Positions 1 through 8,587 of a stretch of DNA of 64,000 bases are shown here, piece by piece. The position numbers were made by a program, and so were the translations under genes. The DNA is from G963675935 sp963803125. Lineage in GTDB: Bacteria; Planctomycetota; Planctomycetia; Pirellulales; Thermoguttaceae. The DNA lies in NCBI GenBank assembly GCA_963803125.1, contig CAWDLR010000003.1:2108001-2172000 (forward strand). The letters are read 5' to 3'. The first letter of the stretch is position 1; each line of letters starts with the position of its first letter. The notes beneath the pieces are model-generated. The model was not told the origin of the DNA. It ran no database searches and worked only from the letters and a program-made list of their open reading frames with translations.

Positions 1-798
1 GCCGTCGCCCGGCCGGCGATTACCGCCGCCAGGAACAGCGCGGCCGTCTCCACGCGGAGAATCCGCGGGCCAACGTCCAGCGTGCGCCAGCCGGCGGCGA
101 CTGCTCGGGCAACTTCCTCGTCCGTGAATCCCCCCTCCGGCCCGACGGCGAAACAGAATGTCACCGCCGGGAACCGCGTTTCTTGTCGCTTGGCCGCCAC
201 TATCGTTCCGGCTGAAGTCGCCCGGATCTCTGGCAACGCGCTTACGAAGCGGCATCAAACGATCTGCGACTTGCCAGATGTTCTCGCTTCCGCCCGGATG
301 CGCCAGGAGGCGATACGGGCTTGCAGCGGCGCTGGCGACGAAATCGGCCCAGGCTTGCGGCTCCTCGATTTGCAGGAGGCGGTTGCGGCCGCACTGCTTC
401 GACGCCTCGATCACCGCCCGCCGCAAACGCACAATCGCCTGCTCGACCGGTTGGGCCACGCCGCGCTCGGTCCGCAGCGGCACGATCCGCGTCACCCCCA
501 ACTCGACCGCTTTTTCGACAAGCCATCGCTGCCGATCCCCCTTGGGCAACGCTACGCCGAGCGTCATCGCAAGCGGCAGTTCTCGATCGACGTGCTGGCG
601 GGAAACGACAGACAGTTCCACCTCTGCCCTTCCCACCCGCTGGACAACAGCCGAGAACTCATCACCGCGGCCGTCGAACAACGTGACCCTCGTGCCGGCG
701 GTCGCCCGCATGACGTGGATCAGATGATGCGCCTCCGCCGCCGTGAGCGTCACGCGATCGGCCGAAACCGATTCCTCGACAAAGTAACGATCGGACAT
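1..798 (-). CDS. rsmE: 16S rRNA (uracil-1498-N3)-methyltransferase RsmE, partial and frameshifted
   Basis: RsmE methylates U1498 of 16S rRNA in the 30S subunit. Reading leftwards from ATG at 798, the N-terminal PUA-like part (YFVEES, AHHLIHVMR, LFDGRG) and the SPOUT-domain motifs CGRNR and HPGG are in one frame. The hallmark C-terminal motifs GPEGGFTDEE and GPRILRVETA lie in the next frame, at roughly 20-140. One extra base somewhere around 130-250 must be skipped to join them. The 3' end is cut off by the window edge at about the last few residues. A long ORF on the opposite strand (82-939) is only its shadow. Identity is secure from the motifs; whether the frameshift is real or a sequencing indel cannot be told from the sequence. 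Confidence 0.85.
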   Translation of the reverse strand, partial: MSDRYFVEESVSADRVTLTAAEAHHLIHVMRATAGTRVTLFDGRGDEFSAVVQRVGRAEVELSVVSRQHVDRELPLAMTLGVALPKGDRQRWLVEKAVELGVTRIVPLRTERGVAQPVEQAIVRLRRAVIEASKQCGRNRLLQIEEPQAWADFVASAAASPYRLLAHPGGSENIWQVADRLMPLRKRVARDPGDFSRNDSGGQATRNAVPGGDILFRRRAGGGIHGRGSCPSSRRRLAHAGRWPADSPRGDGRAVPGGGNRRPGDG

Positions 799-963
799 GG
801 GAGGAACCAGGGGTCAGGGGTTAGGGGCCAGTTGTTCGGCGACCGCTTGCGGTTTCGCACGCTCGGCACACCGCCAGTCAGCAGTTCCGTCAAGTTCTCT
901 TGCAGATTCTACCGACAAGAATGGATACGCGGGAGATAGTGTCTTTAGGAGGCCAAACGAGCC

Positions 964-1765
964 ATGTACCAGGCATATTGGGGTCTAGCCGAGCCGCCAT
1001 TTCGGGGATGTCTTGATCCGAACTCCTTCTACCAGAGCCCGACGCACGAGGAGGCGCTGGCCCGGCTGAACTTCCTGGTCGAGCAGCACCGCCGGCTGGG
1101 TCTGCTAATCGGCCCGAGCGGCAGCGGCAAGTCGCTAGTGCTCGAGGTGTTTGCCCGGCAGCTTCGCCGCCGCGGCTGTTCGGTGGCGAAACTGAGCCTG
1201 TTGGACGTCGAGCCGAGCGAAATGCTCTCGCTGTTGGCAACCGAATGGGAGTTGCCGGTCGGCTCGCTGCAAACGAGCCCCGTTCTCTGGCGATCGTTGA
1301 CGAACCGTTTGATTGAGCACCGTTACCAACAGTTGGAGACTGTCGTGCTGTTCGACGACGGCGATCAGGCCGACCCGCGAACGTTGCAGCACGTCGCTCG
1401 TCTTGTCCGCTTCGCCCCTTCGCCCGAAATGCGGCTGACCATTGTCTTGGCCGGTCATCAGGAATGCCTGGCGAAGCTTGGCCAATCGCTGCTTTCCCTG
1501 GCCGACCTGCGGATCGACGTTCGAACCGTGGCAACGGGCCGACACCGAGCAGTACGTCAATACGTTGTTGTCCCGGGCCGGCCGTCGCACGCCCGTATTT
1601 GCCCAACGGGCCGTCGATCGTCTGCACGAGCTCGCACACGGAATTCCCCGTCGCGTCTCGCAGTTGGCCGACCTCTCGCTGCTGGCCGGCGCCGGTCAGA
1701 GCCTCGATCAGATCGACGCGCAGGTGGTCGAGGAGGCCTATCAAGAGTTGTGCGTGGCAGGCTAG
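964..1765 (+). CDS. ExeA/GspA-like AAA ATPase, frameshifted
   Basis: The N-terminus (MYQAYWGLAEPPF, then FYQSPTHEEAL) is typical of ExeA-type AAA ATPases, which couple ATP hydrolysis to assembly of secretion or cell-envelope machines. Walker A GPSGSGKS is at residues 50-57 and a Walker B-like VVLFDDGDQ at about 127-135. After LADLRIDV the frame breaks. Removing the C after GTT near 1529 restores a normal C-terminal helical domain (EPWQRADTEQYVNTLL, GIPRRVSQLADLSLL) ending at TAG 1763-1765. Total length is then about 266 aa, which fits the single-domain family. It starts 165 bp from rsmE and is divergent from it. Function beyond ATPase is inferred. Confidence 0.8.
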
Positions 1766-1975
1766 ATCCGCCGTCGCGGAGCTTGACAAAGCCCGAAGCC
1801 GCAGCGAAGATCATATCTATTGGGCTGCCGCAGTGGGGGTTCCGCTGGCCACGACAAAATGCGGAACCCGCGAGTGCTTCCTCGAAATGTTGTCATCGAG
1901 GCACTGCCGGCCACGACCAATCCCGCCGCAAACCTCCTTACCCCGTCTTCTTCCTGCCATTGAGGAGCAATCGCC

Positions 1976-4597
1976 ATGGAGCGAAGGTCCTTGCCGCTAG
2001 TCGGCGCTTTGTTGATCCTGATCTCGGTATCAGCCATCCGGGCCGAGGTCACCGTCGCGTCGCCGCCCAAGGTCACCGACGTGTGGGTCGCCTTCAAGAC
2101 GCATTTCGATATCGGCTATACCGATACCATCGAAGGCGTTCTGCGGCGGTACCGCGTGACGATGATGGACAGCGCGCTGGGGATCATCGATCAAGAGCGG
2201 CAATTGCCGCCGGAAAAACGCTTTACCTGGATCATTCCGGGTTGGCCGCTGGCACACATCCTCGGGCCGCAACAAGAGCCGGCCCGCAAGCCGCGCATCG
2301 AGCAGGCGGTCCGGGAAGGGACGCTCGCGGTCCAGGCCCTGCCGTTCAGTCTGCACACGGAATCGTGCGACCTGGAAGACCTGGTGCGGGGAATGCGGTT
2401 CTCGTCGGCAATCGCCCGCAAGTATGGCCGGCCGCTGCCCATCGCGGCCAAGATGACGGACGTGCCCTGCCACTCGTGGGTGTGGCCAACTGTCTTGGCC
2501 CACGCCGGAGTGAAGTTCCTGCAGATCGGCAGCAACGGCGCCAGCGGCCACTTGCGCCTGCCGCATTTATTCTGGTGGGAAGGCCCGGACGGCGCCCGCA
2601 TCCTCTGCAATTACACGCCGGACTATGGTTCAAGCATGGTGGCGCCAACAGGCTGGCCTAGCAAGAACTACCTTGCCATGATCATGACCGGCGACAATCA
2701 GGGGCCGCCTTCGCTGGCAGAGGTGGAAAATCTGCGGCAATATGCAGCGAAGAACATGCCGGGCATTCGCGTCCATTTCGGCGACCTCGACGATTTTGCC
2801 CGCGCCGTGCTCGCCGAGAAGCCCGAGTTGCCGGTCGTCCGCGCCGACATGCCCGACACCTGGATCCACGGCTGGCTCTCGATGCCGATCGAATCGAAGG
2901 CGGCCCACACGGTCCGTCCTTTGCAGCCGGCCGTCGAGACGCTCGACACCCAACTTCGCGCCTGGGGGCTGACCACCGGCGACCTTGCGCCCGCGCTGGC
3001 CGCGGCCTACCAACAGAGCGTCCTCTACAGTGAACATACCTTTGGGCCTGCCGCCCCAAACATGGGCTCGTGGAACAGCGGCACTCTCCGCGACCTATAC
3101 GGCGCGGCATGGAAGGCCGCCTATGATCGAGGCGCTTACAAGAAATACGAGCAGGTCTTCGACGGCAAGCGGGCCTATGCCCGCAAGGAGGCGGAGATCG
3201 TACACCGTGAACTCCGCAGCCGGCTGGATCTGTTGGCCAGCTCAGTGAAGACTGCCGGTCCGCGGGTCGTCGTCTACAACGCCCTGCCCTGGCCGCGCTC
3301 CGGCACGGCCGAGATTTCCTCTCAGCCCGGCAAGTTCATTTATGCCGAGGACGTGCCCGCCAACGGTTACAAGACCTTTCCGGCAACGAGTGTCACGGGC
3401 ATCTTGCCCGTGCAACAAAACCACGCGGGTCAGGCTGGAAAGTCTGACATACGGCTCGACACGCCGTTTTACCGCGTGGCGTTCGACCTGCGGCGCGGCG
3501 GCATCGCCTCGCTGGTCGAGAAAAGGACCGGCCGCGAGTTGGTCGATCGCACCAGCCCTTACGCCTTGGGCCAATTCCTCCACGAGCGTTTCAGCAACCG
3601 GCAGATGGCCGACTTCACCCGCGCCTACTCGCGCGGCATGGACTTTGCCCGCGGCGGCCTGCCGGCGGATGCAACGCATGTCGCGTTGACCCCGCCGTCC
3701 TGGACCTTGGCCGTCGAGCAGACGGGGAATGCCGATATTGTCACGCTGACCGCCAGCGACACGCTCGGCCTGGCCCAGGGCATCGCCCTGGTCGTCACCT
3801 TGCCCCACGCAGAGCCCTGGGTGGATGTCCAATGGCGCGTGACCGAGAAGACTCCCGATCCCGTTCCGGAGGGCGGTTGGCTTTGCTTCCCGCTGGCTGT
3901 CAGTCAACCGCATTACACGCTAGGACGACTGGGCGGACCGATCGATCCGCTCAAGGAGATCGCTCCGGGCGCGAGCAAGGATTACTTCTGCCTGAGCACG
4001 GGACTGACGATCCGCGGCAACGATTCAAGCGGCGTGGGAATCTGCCCCATCGATTCGCCTTGTGTGAGCCTTGGTGAGCCGGGGCTGTGGCGATATTCCC
4101 AGGCTTTTCGGCCCAAGAAGCCGACGGTCTTCGTCAACCTGTATAACAACGAGTGGTGTACCAACTTCCCCGAGTGGCAAGCCGGCGCCTGGACGAGCCG
4201 CGTGCGTCTCTGGCCGACGCAAGGCGCCGATTACGGCAAGAACCTGACCGTGCCCGGCTGGGAAGCCCGCTTGCCGCTGCTGGCCGCGGCGGCTGAAGGC
4301 CCCGCTGGATCATTGCCAACGGTCCAGTCCGGTTTGAGCGTCTCGCGGCCCGGCGTACTCGTGACCGCCTTCGGCCCCGATCCGGACTTCGTGAACAAGG
4401 GGACGCTGCTGCGGGTCTGGGATCAAAGCGGCGCCGGCGGGAAGCTTGTGGTAAACCTGCCGCCGGGCTTCCAAGCCGCCTCCGCCACCGCGGTTGATTT
4501 ACGCGGCGAGAAGACCGGCTCGCCCATTCCGATCAAAGACGGCCGGCTCATTTTCGACCTGCACGCCTACTCCCCGGCTTCGTTCATCCTCGACTAA
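1976..4597 (+). CDS. Secreted GH38-like/DUF5054-type protein
   Basis: An 873-aa protein with a signal peptide (LPLVGALLILISVSAIRA, cleavage near residue 23) followed by the motif KTHFDIGYTD. This resembles the alpha-mannosidase (GH38) N-terminal catalytic fold and the DUF5054 family common in Planctomycetota and Bacteroidota. Other barrel-like segments are HTESCDLEDL and KMTDVPCHSWVWP. A beta-rich C-terminal half (from about residue 490) ends in DLHAYSPASFILD. A likely role is periplasmic or extracellular glycan breakdown, but no substrate can be read from the sequence. Residues about 472-490 (TGILPVQQNHAGQAG) are encoded by a palindromic repeat inserted in frame. The last 64 codons are duplicated at 5891-6082. 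Confidence 0.75.
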   Translation: MERRSLPLVGALLILISVSAIRAEVTVASPPKVTDVWVAFKTHFDIGYTDTIEGVLRRYRVTMMDSALGIIDQERQLPPEKRFTWIIPGWPLAHILGPQQEPARKPRIEQAVREGTLAVQALPFSLHTESCDLEDLVRGMRFSSAIARKYGRPLPIAAKMTDVPCHSWVWPTVLAHAGVKFLQIGSNGASGHLRLPHLFWWEGPDGARILCNYTPDYGSSMVAPTGWPSKNYLAMIMTGDNQGPPSLAEVENLRQYAAKNMPGIRVHFGDLDDFARAVLAEKPELPVVRADMPDTWIHGWLSMPIESKAAHTVRPLQPAVETLDTQLRAWGLTTGDLAPALAAAYQQSVLYSEHTFGPAAPNMGSWNSGTLRDLYGAAWKAAYDRGAYKKYEQVFDGKRAYARKEAEIVHRELRSRLDLLASSVKTAGPRVVVYNALPWPRSGTAEISSQPGKFIYAEDVPANGYKTFPATSVTGILPVQQNHAGQAGKSDIRLDTPFYRVAFDLRRGGIASLVEKRTGRELVDRTSPYALGQFLHERFSNRQMADFTRAYSRGMDFARGGLPADATHVALTPPSWTLAVEQTGNADIVTLTASDTLGLAQGIALVVTLPHAEPWVDVQWRVTEKTPDPVPEGGWLCFPLAVSQPHYTLGRLGGPIDPLKEIAPGASKDYFCLSTGLTIRGNDSSGVGICPIDSPCVSLGEPGLWRYSQAFRPKKPTVFVNLYNNEWCTNFPEWQAGAWTSRVRLWPTQGADYGKNLTVPGWEARLPLLAAAAEGPAGSLPTVQSGLSVSRPGVLVTAFGPDPDFVNKGTLLRVWDQSGAGGKLVVNLPPGFQAASATAVDLRGEKTGSPIPIKDGRLIFDLHAYSPASFILD
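3394..3450. repeat. In-frame palindromic repeat, TGILPV type
   Basis: CACGGGCATCTTGCCCGTG at 3394-3412 is a near-perfect inverted repeat and is followed by a second short arm (GTCAGGCTGG..AAGTCTGACA). Translated in the host frame it gives TGILPV...QAGKSDI, at a loop between two beta-rich segments of the DUF5054 protein. It adds no stop and keeps the frame. The boundaries are approximate. Confidence 0.55.
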
Positions 4598-4889
4598 TCT
4601 CCACGACAGGTCGGCCGCGGGCGGTGCGCGCCTGCCGCGCGAGAAACCGCCAGTCGAGCCAGTCTTTTGTAGCATCACCGCCCGGCAATGCCGCCCATGA
4701 AGCCCAGAAATGGCCACCTTGATTCACCACTCCCAGCTAGTGCCGTTTCAATTGAGTGAGTTTCGCGCTTTGGCGACGCAAGTGATAGCATTGCTGAGCA
4801 CTTGCGCCGTGAAAGCACTTGGGAAATGTAAGAAAATGGGAGTCTCCACATCGTGAGTGTTGCAATGCTACGACGCAGAGACTCCCAAA
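4598..4889. other. Intergenic stretch between DUF5054 gene and IS630 remnant
   Basis: No gene is recognisable here. The right part holds GGGAGTCT near 4843 and AGACTCCC near 4879, an inverted pair enclosing about 30 bases just before the transposase start. It may be a transposon end or a leader hairpin. Confidence 0.3.
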
Positions 4890-5396
4890 ATGAATACGGT
4901 CAAGGTACGCCGCCTCGCGCCCCCAGAACGGCGACGATTGCGGCGATGGAAACGCGGCCGAACCAATCAAGTCAACAGTTGCCGCGCACGTGTTATTCTC
5001 CTCTCTTCCAGGCGAATGGGCAACCGGCAAATCGCCGAGCGAGTTGGCTACACCCCACAGTGGGTGCGAATCATCATTCATCGTTTCAATGCGGGCGGCT
5101 TGTCGGGGATCGAATGGTGGCCCTACTTCCACGGTCGTCGCGGGCCGACGCAGTTCACCGCCGATCTCGTCGAGCAGATCGCCGAGGTCGCCCTCTCGCC
5201 GCCGAAGAAGCTGATCGGCATGACCCAATGGTCGCTGGCCAAACTGCGGGAATACCTCATCGCCCAGCAGATCATCGCCGAGATCAGCCTCCAGTGGTTG
5301 CGCTGTCTGCTGCGGCGCTGCGGTGTGCGTTGGCGGCACACCAAGACCTGGCCGGTTCCGGGGGCCGGTTCCGGGGACACAATACTGAACTATTGA
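4890..5396 (+). pseudogene. IS630-type transposase, N-terminal remnant
   Basis: The product, from ATG 4890, has the winged helix-turn-helix DNA-binding domain of IS630-family transposases: RARVILLSSRRMGNRQIAE, then VRIIIHRFNAGGLSGIEWW, and the second wHTH with LIGMTQWSLAKLREYL. It breaks off after RRCGVRWRHTKTW, exactly where the DDE catalytic domain should begin. A short GC-rich repeat (GGTTCCGGGGGCCGGTTCCGGGGACAC) follows and adds a spurious tail. About half the usual 340 aa is missing, so it should be inactive as a transposase. It lies inside the debris that separates the DUF5054 gene from its broken duplicate. Confidence 0.7.
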
Positions 5397-5424
5397 AGGG
5401 AAGTGAGGCAATTGCGAGTTTCGG

Positions 5425-5545
5425 CGGCACAGGAGTTGAAACGGGAGTTGAAACGGGGACGCAGCTAGTATTGGCAAGGCGGGCAACGAAAACTATCTGC
5501 GTCCCGGTCTCGACGCCCTGCGTCCCGGTTTCGACGCCCCGATTA
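5425..5545. repeat. Repeat cluster GAGTTGAAACGGGGACGCAG
   Basis: Direct copies of a GGAGTTGAAACGGG unit are followed by GACGCAGCTAGT and, inverted, ACTA..CTGCGTCCCGGTCTCGACGCC and CTGCGTCCCGGTTTCGACGCC. The same GAGTTGAAACAGGGACGCAGCTAG string recurs at about 23621-23645, so this is a dispersed intergenic repeat. Confidence 0.6.
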
Positions 5546-5607
5546 CCAAGAAGCCATCGCAATTCCCTTATTATCGGCATTCTGTTTTCGAGGTGAAATC
5601 GTAAGCC

Positions 5608-5826
5608 ATGTCCATTTTCTGCCTGGTCGACGACAAGCACGTTCCGCTGTACCGCATCCTTTGGGTGGCAGAGTTGCCACATTTTTGCGGGAACGAGGAC
5701 TGTGAACGGGAAGGCGAATATGAGATTCGGTTAGAGCAAGGGGAATCGGTGTTTGGCAGCCGTGAGGAGCGCGACGCCGTCCTGGCCGCCATCAACGCGT
5801 GGAAAGAGGGCACGCCAAGTGGTTGA
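5608..5826 (+). CDS. Small hypothetical protein, 72 aa
   Basis: An ATG-started ORF of 72 aa with balanced composition: a Cys pair (HFCGNEDCE) and acidic/basic content (EYEIRLEQGESVFGSREERD). It has no membrane segment or signal peptide. A GAGG lies about 14 bases upstream, which is far for a ribosome binding site. No family is recognised. It stands alone between the IS630 remnant and the DUF5054 fragment, with a plausible coding look (no low-complexity or repeat-derived sequence). Confidence 0.45.
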   Translation: MSIFCLVDDKHVPLYRILWVAELPHFCGNEDCEREGEYEIRLEQGESVFGSREERDAVLAAINAWKEGTPSG

Positions 5827-5890
5827 TGCCCACTGCCTACTAACGGAAAAGGGGTCAGAACGATTTTCTGGCCACAGTGAAAAGTGATCC

Positions 5891-6082
5891 CTGCTGCGGG
5901 TCTGAGATCAGAGCGGCGGCAGCGGCGAGATTGTGGTAAATCTGCCCGCGGGCTTCCAAGCCGCTTCCGCGACAGCGGTTGATTTACGCGGCGTGAAGAC
6001 CGGCTCGCCCATCCCGATCAAAGACGGGAGGCTCATTTTCGACCTGCACGCATACTCCCCGGCTTCGTTTATCCTCGACTAA
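5891..6082 (+). pseudogene. Fragment: duplicated 3' end of the DUF5054 gene
   Basis: These 64 codons, from LLRVW to the stop, match 4406-4597 base for base at most positions and end at the same residue (SPASFILD and stop). The fourth Trp codon of the parent (TGG) has become TGA at 5903-5905. This is the tail of a former tandem paralog whose body is gone. The pair forms direct repeats of 192 bp around the IS630 remnant and the 72-aa ORF. Confidence 0.85.
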
Positions 6083-6235
6083 AGCATGTCTACGAGATCG
6101 ACCTGTTGGCCTGCCCACACTGCGGCGGCACGATGAAGGTGGTCGCTTTTATCGAACCGCCGCAAGGCGCGCTGGTCGAGAAGATCTTACGCCACTGCGG
6201 CCTCTGGCATCCCTCGTCGCCGCGGCGCCGCCCGG
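6081..6235 (+). pseudogene. IS91-type transposase C-terminal remnant
   Basis: Immediately after the DUF5054 fragment the frame reads YEIDLLACPHCGGTMKVVAFIE, then EKILRHCGLWH. This is the C-terminal zinc-finger-like tail (CPxCGG, AFIEPP, LRHxGLW) of IS91-related transposases. Only about 50 residues remain. The frame continues into a palindromic element at 6237. Confidence 0.7.
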
Positions 6236-6236
6236 C

Positions 6237-6278
6237 GGGGACTGTCCCGATTTTCGTGTCAACGAAAATGGGACTGCC
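6237..6278. repeat. GGGGACTGTCCC palindromic element, copy 1
   Basis: The arms GGGGACTGTCCCGATTTTCG and CGAAAATGGGACTG-CC enclose a TGTCAA loop; the right end is truncated. In the frame of the IS91 remnant it reads AGTVPIFVSTKMGLP with no stop. This is one of six copies in the window. Confidence 0.8.
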
Positions 6279-6312
6279 AGCCGAGCCGCATTTTCCCCGC
6301 CGCCGTGGGACA

Positions 6313-8283
6313 TCACAGGCCGGCAATCCCGTCCATGATGCCCAGAAGCGGGCAGGAAACGGGAAGCTCCTTTAGGGTCGCCGGTTGCGAAGGCAAGACC
6401 TGTACCGATTGAGATGTGTCGGTAGGAGGTGGGAACATGGGAAGGTACTTTCCTTGGGGCTCGACCCGATCCACGCGGTTGCCGGTCCACCCGACGACTA
6501 GCGGTTGATTTCCGGGCACATTCTGCGGAACGAATCGCTGCTGAAAAACCGGCGTCGGCCAACGCAAGCTTAGCGTTTCGCCCGCGGTCGCGTTCAAACA
6601 GCATACGTACGCCTTGGCGGGGCCATCCCAAGTGACCGACGCGTCACTGCCGTTGCGGGTCAAGCAGACTGACTCGCGATCAACCCACGACGGCGAACGA
6701 AGCAGAAACTTGCCGGGTCTGCGAACGATCACCCGCAAACCGCCGTCGTTGGGGGCAAATGCTTCGATTTTGGCGGCGGGATGATCCCGCGTGATAGTCA
6801 TATTGACCAAGATGGCGTCCGCTTGTTCGGACACCACACCGCACCAGGCCTCCCAAAGCCCGCGCATTCCTTCGGGCGGGCAACAACCCATCATCTGGAC
6901 GCCATTGTTGTTCATGCCCGGCGTGCCGAGTTTCGGATTGTCGGGATACGCCACCCAGTCATTGAAGGTCGGCTGCGCCACAAATCCGCCTTCCAATCGG
7001 CGGAGTTCCCTAATCGCCCGTTCAACGACATTTTGCGGTTTGTCCTTATGGATTTCGCGGAAGAGCCGCAGGAATTGTGGTGTTAACGAGAATTGGGCGC
7101 GACGAAGTTCGTTGCGAACCGTGCGTTCGACATGATCCCAATAATGCGGCCGGCCGCCGCGGGCCAACCAGGACGCGAGGCTGGTCATGTCGCCGACGGC
7201 GCAAACCTCCGCACGACCAGACGGAGGCATCGATTCCGGATACCAGCCGTAATCGGTTCCTTGACTTAGGACGAACTCATAAACTTTGCCGGCCCAATCG
7301 AGATAGCGTGGCTCGTTGAGAATTGCGCCGAGATGCGCCACGCCCCAGGCGGCGTGGGTGTGGATATGCGTGTGCCCCTGGAAAGCGCCGGTTCGCGGAT
7401 CGACCCGCAGCTCGCGCTGGTCCTTCTGACTGCCGGCCAAGAACCCCTCGGTCACCGCCTTGGCGAAGTCCAATGCCTCGGCATCAGCCGTCGCTTCGTA
7501 GTAACGCACGCAGGGCTCGACGATGAATGGATAATTCCGGCTGTGATCGGCACACCAGCCTGTGCGGAGCCATTCGCCGTTCTTATAGGGCGCGAGACCC
7601 GGATAATATGCTCGCGGGCCATCCCAGAGGGCCAAGCCTTTGAGCGCGAGGAACGTTTGACGAGCGCGCTGCCTTACGGCCCGATCGGCTGTTCGCTGGA
7701 ATTCGTTGGCCAGGCTGTAGAGGAGCTTGGCTGTGGTCCACGTGCCCACCCACTCTCCATCAACCGGTTCGCCGACATACGCCCCGGGATTGATCCAGCA
7801 CAAATGGTCATCATCGTGCTGATAGCCGCGGACCCTCGCGCGAACACCGCGCTCGATGGCTTCAGCCTCCTTCTCGCCGGCCATCTCGCGCATGTGAGCG
7901 TATTGCCAGTCCATGCGGCAATCCGTATCGCCGAGCGAGACTGGGTCGAATCCCCAACGATTCGAGGGCAAGAGGGGAACCGTATTCGGAATGCCCAAGA
8001 GGCCCAAGGAGAAGCGGCATTCGTAAGTCCGTGGATCGGGGTTCCCACGGAGGTAATTGAGTGCCGCCCGCGCCATTGCCGTGAGATTCAAATCGTCGGG
8101 TTGGGGTTTCGCGGAAGGTGGGAGGATAGTCACTTCGGCCAGTTCGCCACGAAACTGCCTCGCTAAGGGGTTATTCCGTGTTGATACGATCTCCCCCAAA
8201 ACGCGCCGAGCGGGACAACCCGCCGCAGCAATCGCAACGCTCGTTCGAATAAAACCACGGCGGCTGATTCTGCAATTCTCCAC
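6313..8283 (-). CDS. Tat-exported glycoside hydrolase, GH127 (DUF1680)-like
   Basis: A 656-aa protein starting at GTG 8283, with a twin-arginine signal (SRRGFIRTS, then a hydrophobic AIAAAG stretch) for folded export. The middle is rich in the helical pattern of alpha/alpha barrels (DHLCWINPGAY, HTHIHTHAAWGVAHLG). A GCCPPEG motif near residue 490 recalls the paired Cys of GH127 beta-L-arabinofuranosidases. The C-terminal LRVIVRRPGKFLLRSPSW looks like the beta-sandwich of the same family. A role in plant or algal sugar breakdown is inferred. It is a single gene, convergent to the DUF5054 debris. The exact family is less certain than the Tat export. Confidence 0.65.
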   Translation of the reverse strand: MENCRISRRGFIRTSVAIAAAGCPARRVLGEIVSTRNNPLARQFRGELAEVTILPPSAKPQPDDLNLTAMARAALNYLRGNPDPRTYECRFSLGLLGIPNTVPLLPSNRWGFDPVSLGDTDCRMDWQYAHMREMAGEKEAEAIERGVRARVRGYQHDDDHLCWINPGAYVGEPVDGEWVGTWTTAKLLYSLANEFQRTADRAVRQRARQTFLALKGLALWDGPRAYYPGLAPYKNGEWLRTGWCADHSRNYPFIVEPCVRYYEATADAEALDFAKAVTEGFLAGSQKDQRELRVDPRTGAFQGHTHIHTHAAWGVAHLGAILNEPRYLDWAGKVYEFVLSQGTDYGWYPESMPPSGRAEVCAVGDMTSLASWLARGGRPHYWDHVERTVRNELRRAQFSLTPQFLRLFREIHKDKPQNVVERAIRELRRLEGGFVAQPTFNDWVAYPDNPKLGTPGMNNNGVQMMGCCPPEGMRGLWEAWCGVVSEQADAILVNMTITRDHPAAKIEAFAPNDGGLRVIVRRPGKFLLRSPSWVDRESVCLTRNGSDASVTWDGPAKAYVCCLNATAGETLSLRWPTPVFQQRFVPQNVPGNQPLVVGWTGNRVDRVEPQGKYLPMFPPPTDTSQSVQVLPSQPATLKELPVSCPLLGIMDGIAGL

Positions 8284-8587
8284 GCTAGTTCCCCAAAGAA
8301 GATGCGGCTAGTTGTTCTTACCTGGCATCGCCCATTTCGATTCCACTGCGCTCCTCGCCCGTGCCACCTCACAGCAGAGCAACACCTGTGATCTTGATGT
8401 GTGAGACCGCACATGTCAATCTCCCCGGGAATTCCCCACATGCGGGCCCGCCTTGAGCATGGGCCTATCGCCTGATACAATAGTTGATCGTTGGGGTTGT
8501 GTTGGACAACTTCGGGTCAGGCTGTTGCCGTAGGATCGGCTTTAGTCCGCCTCGCACGTGCGGACTAAAGTCCGCCCTACAACGCCT
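8284..8587. other. Divergent intergenic region with a TTTAGTCCGC hairpin
   Basis: The region separates the GH127-like gene (minus) from the ABC operon (plus) and should hold both promoters, but no clear -35/-10 pair is visible. The last 40 bases (8540-8577) form a hairpin, GGCTTTAGTCCGC..GCGGACTAAAGTCC, a dispersed repeat. It ends 10 bases before the ATG at 8588. Confidence 0.5.

Noticed and set aside
82..939. Long plus-strand ORF (285 aa) at the window start
   Set aside because: It is the complement of rsmE; the minus strand carries the conserved motifs and this frame has none.
8558..8587. Upstream ATG for the exported protein at 8588
   Set aside because: It lies inside the TTTAGTCCGC hairpin; the downstream ATG directly precedes the signal peptide.
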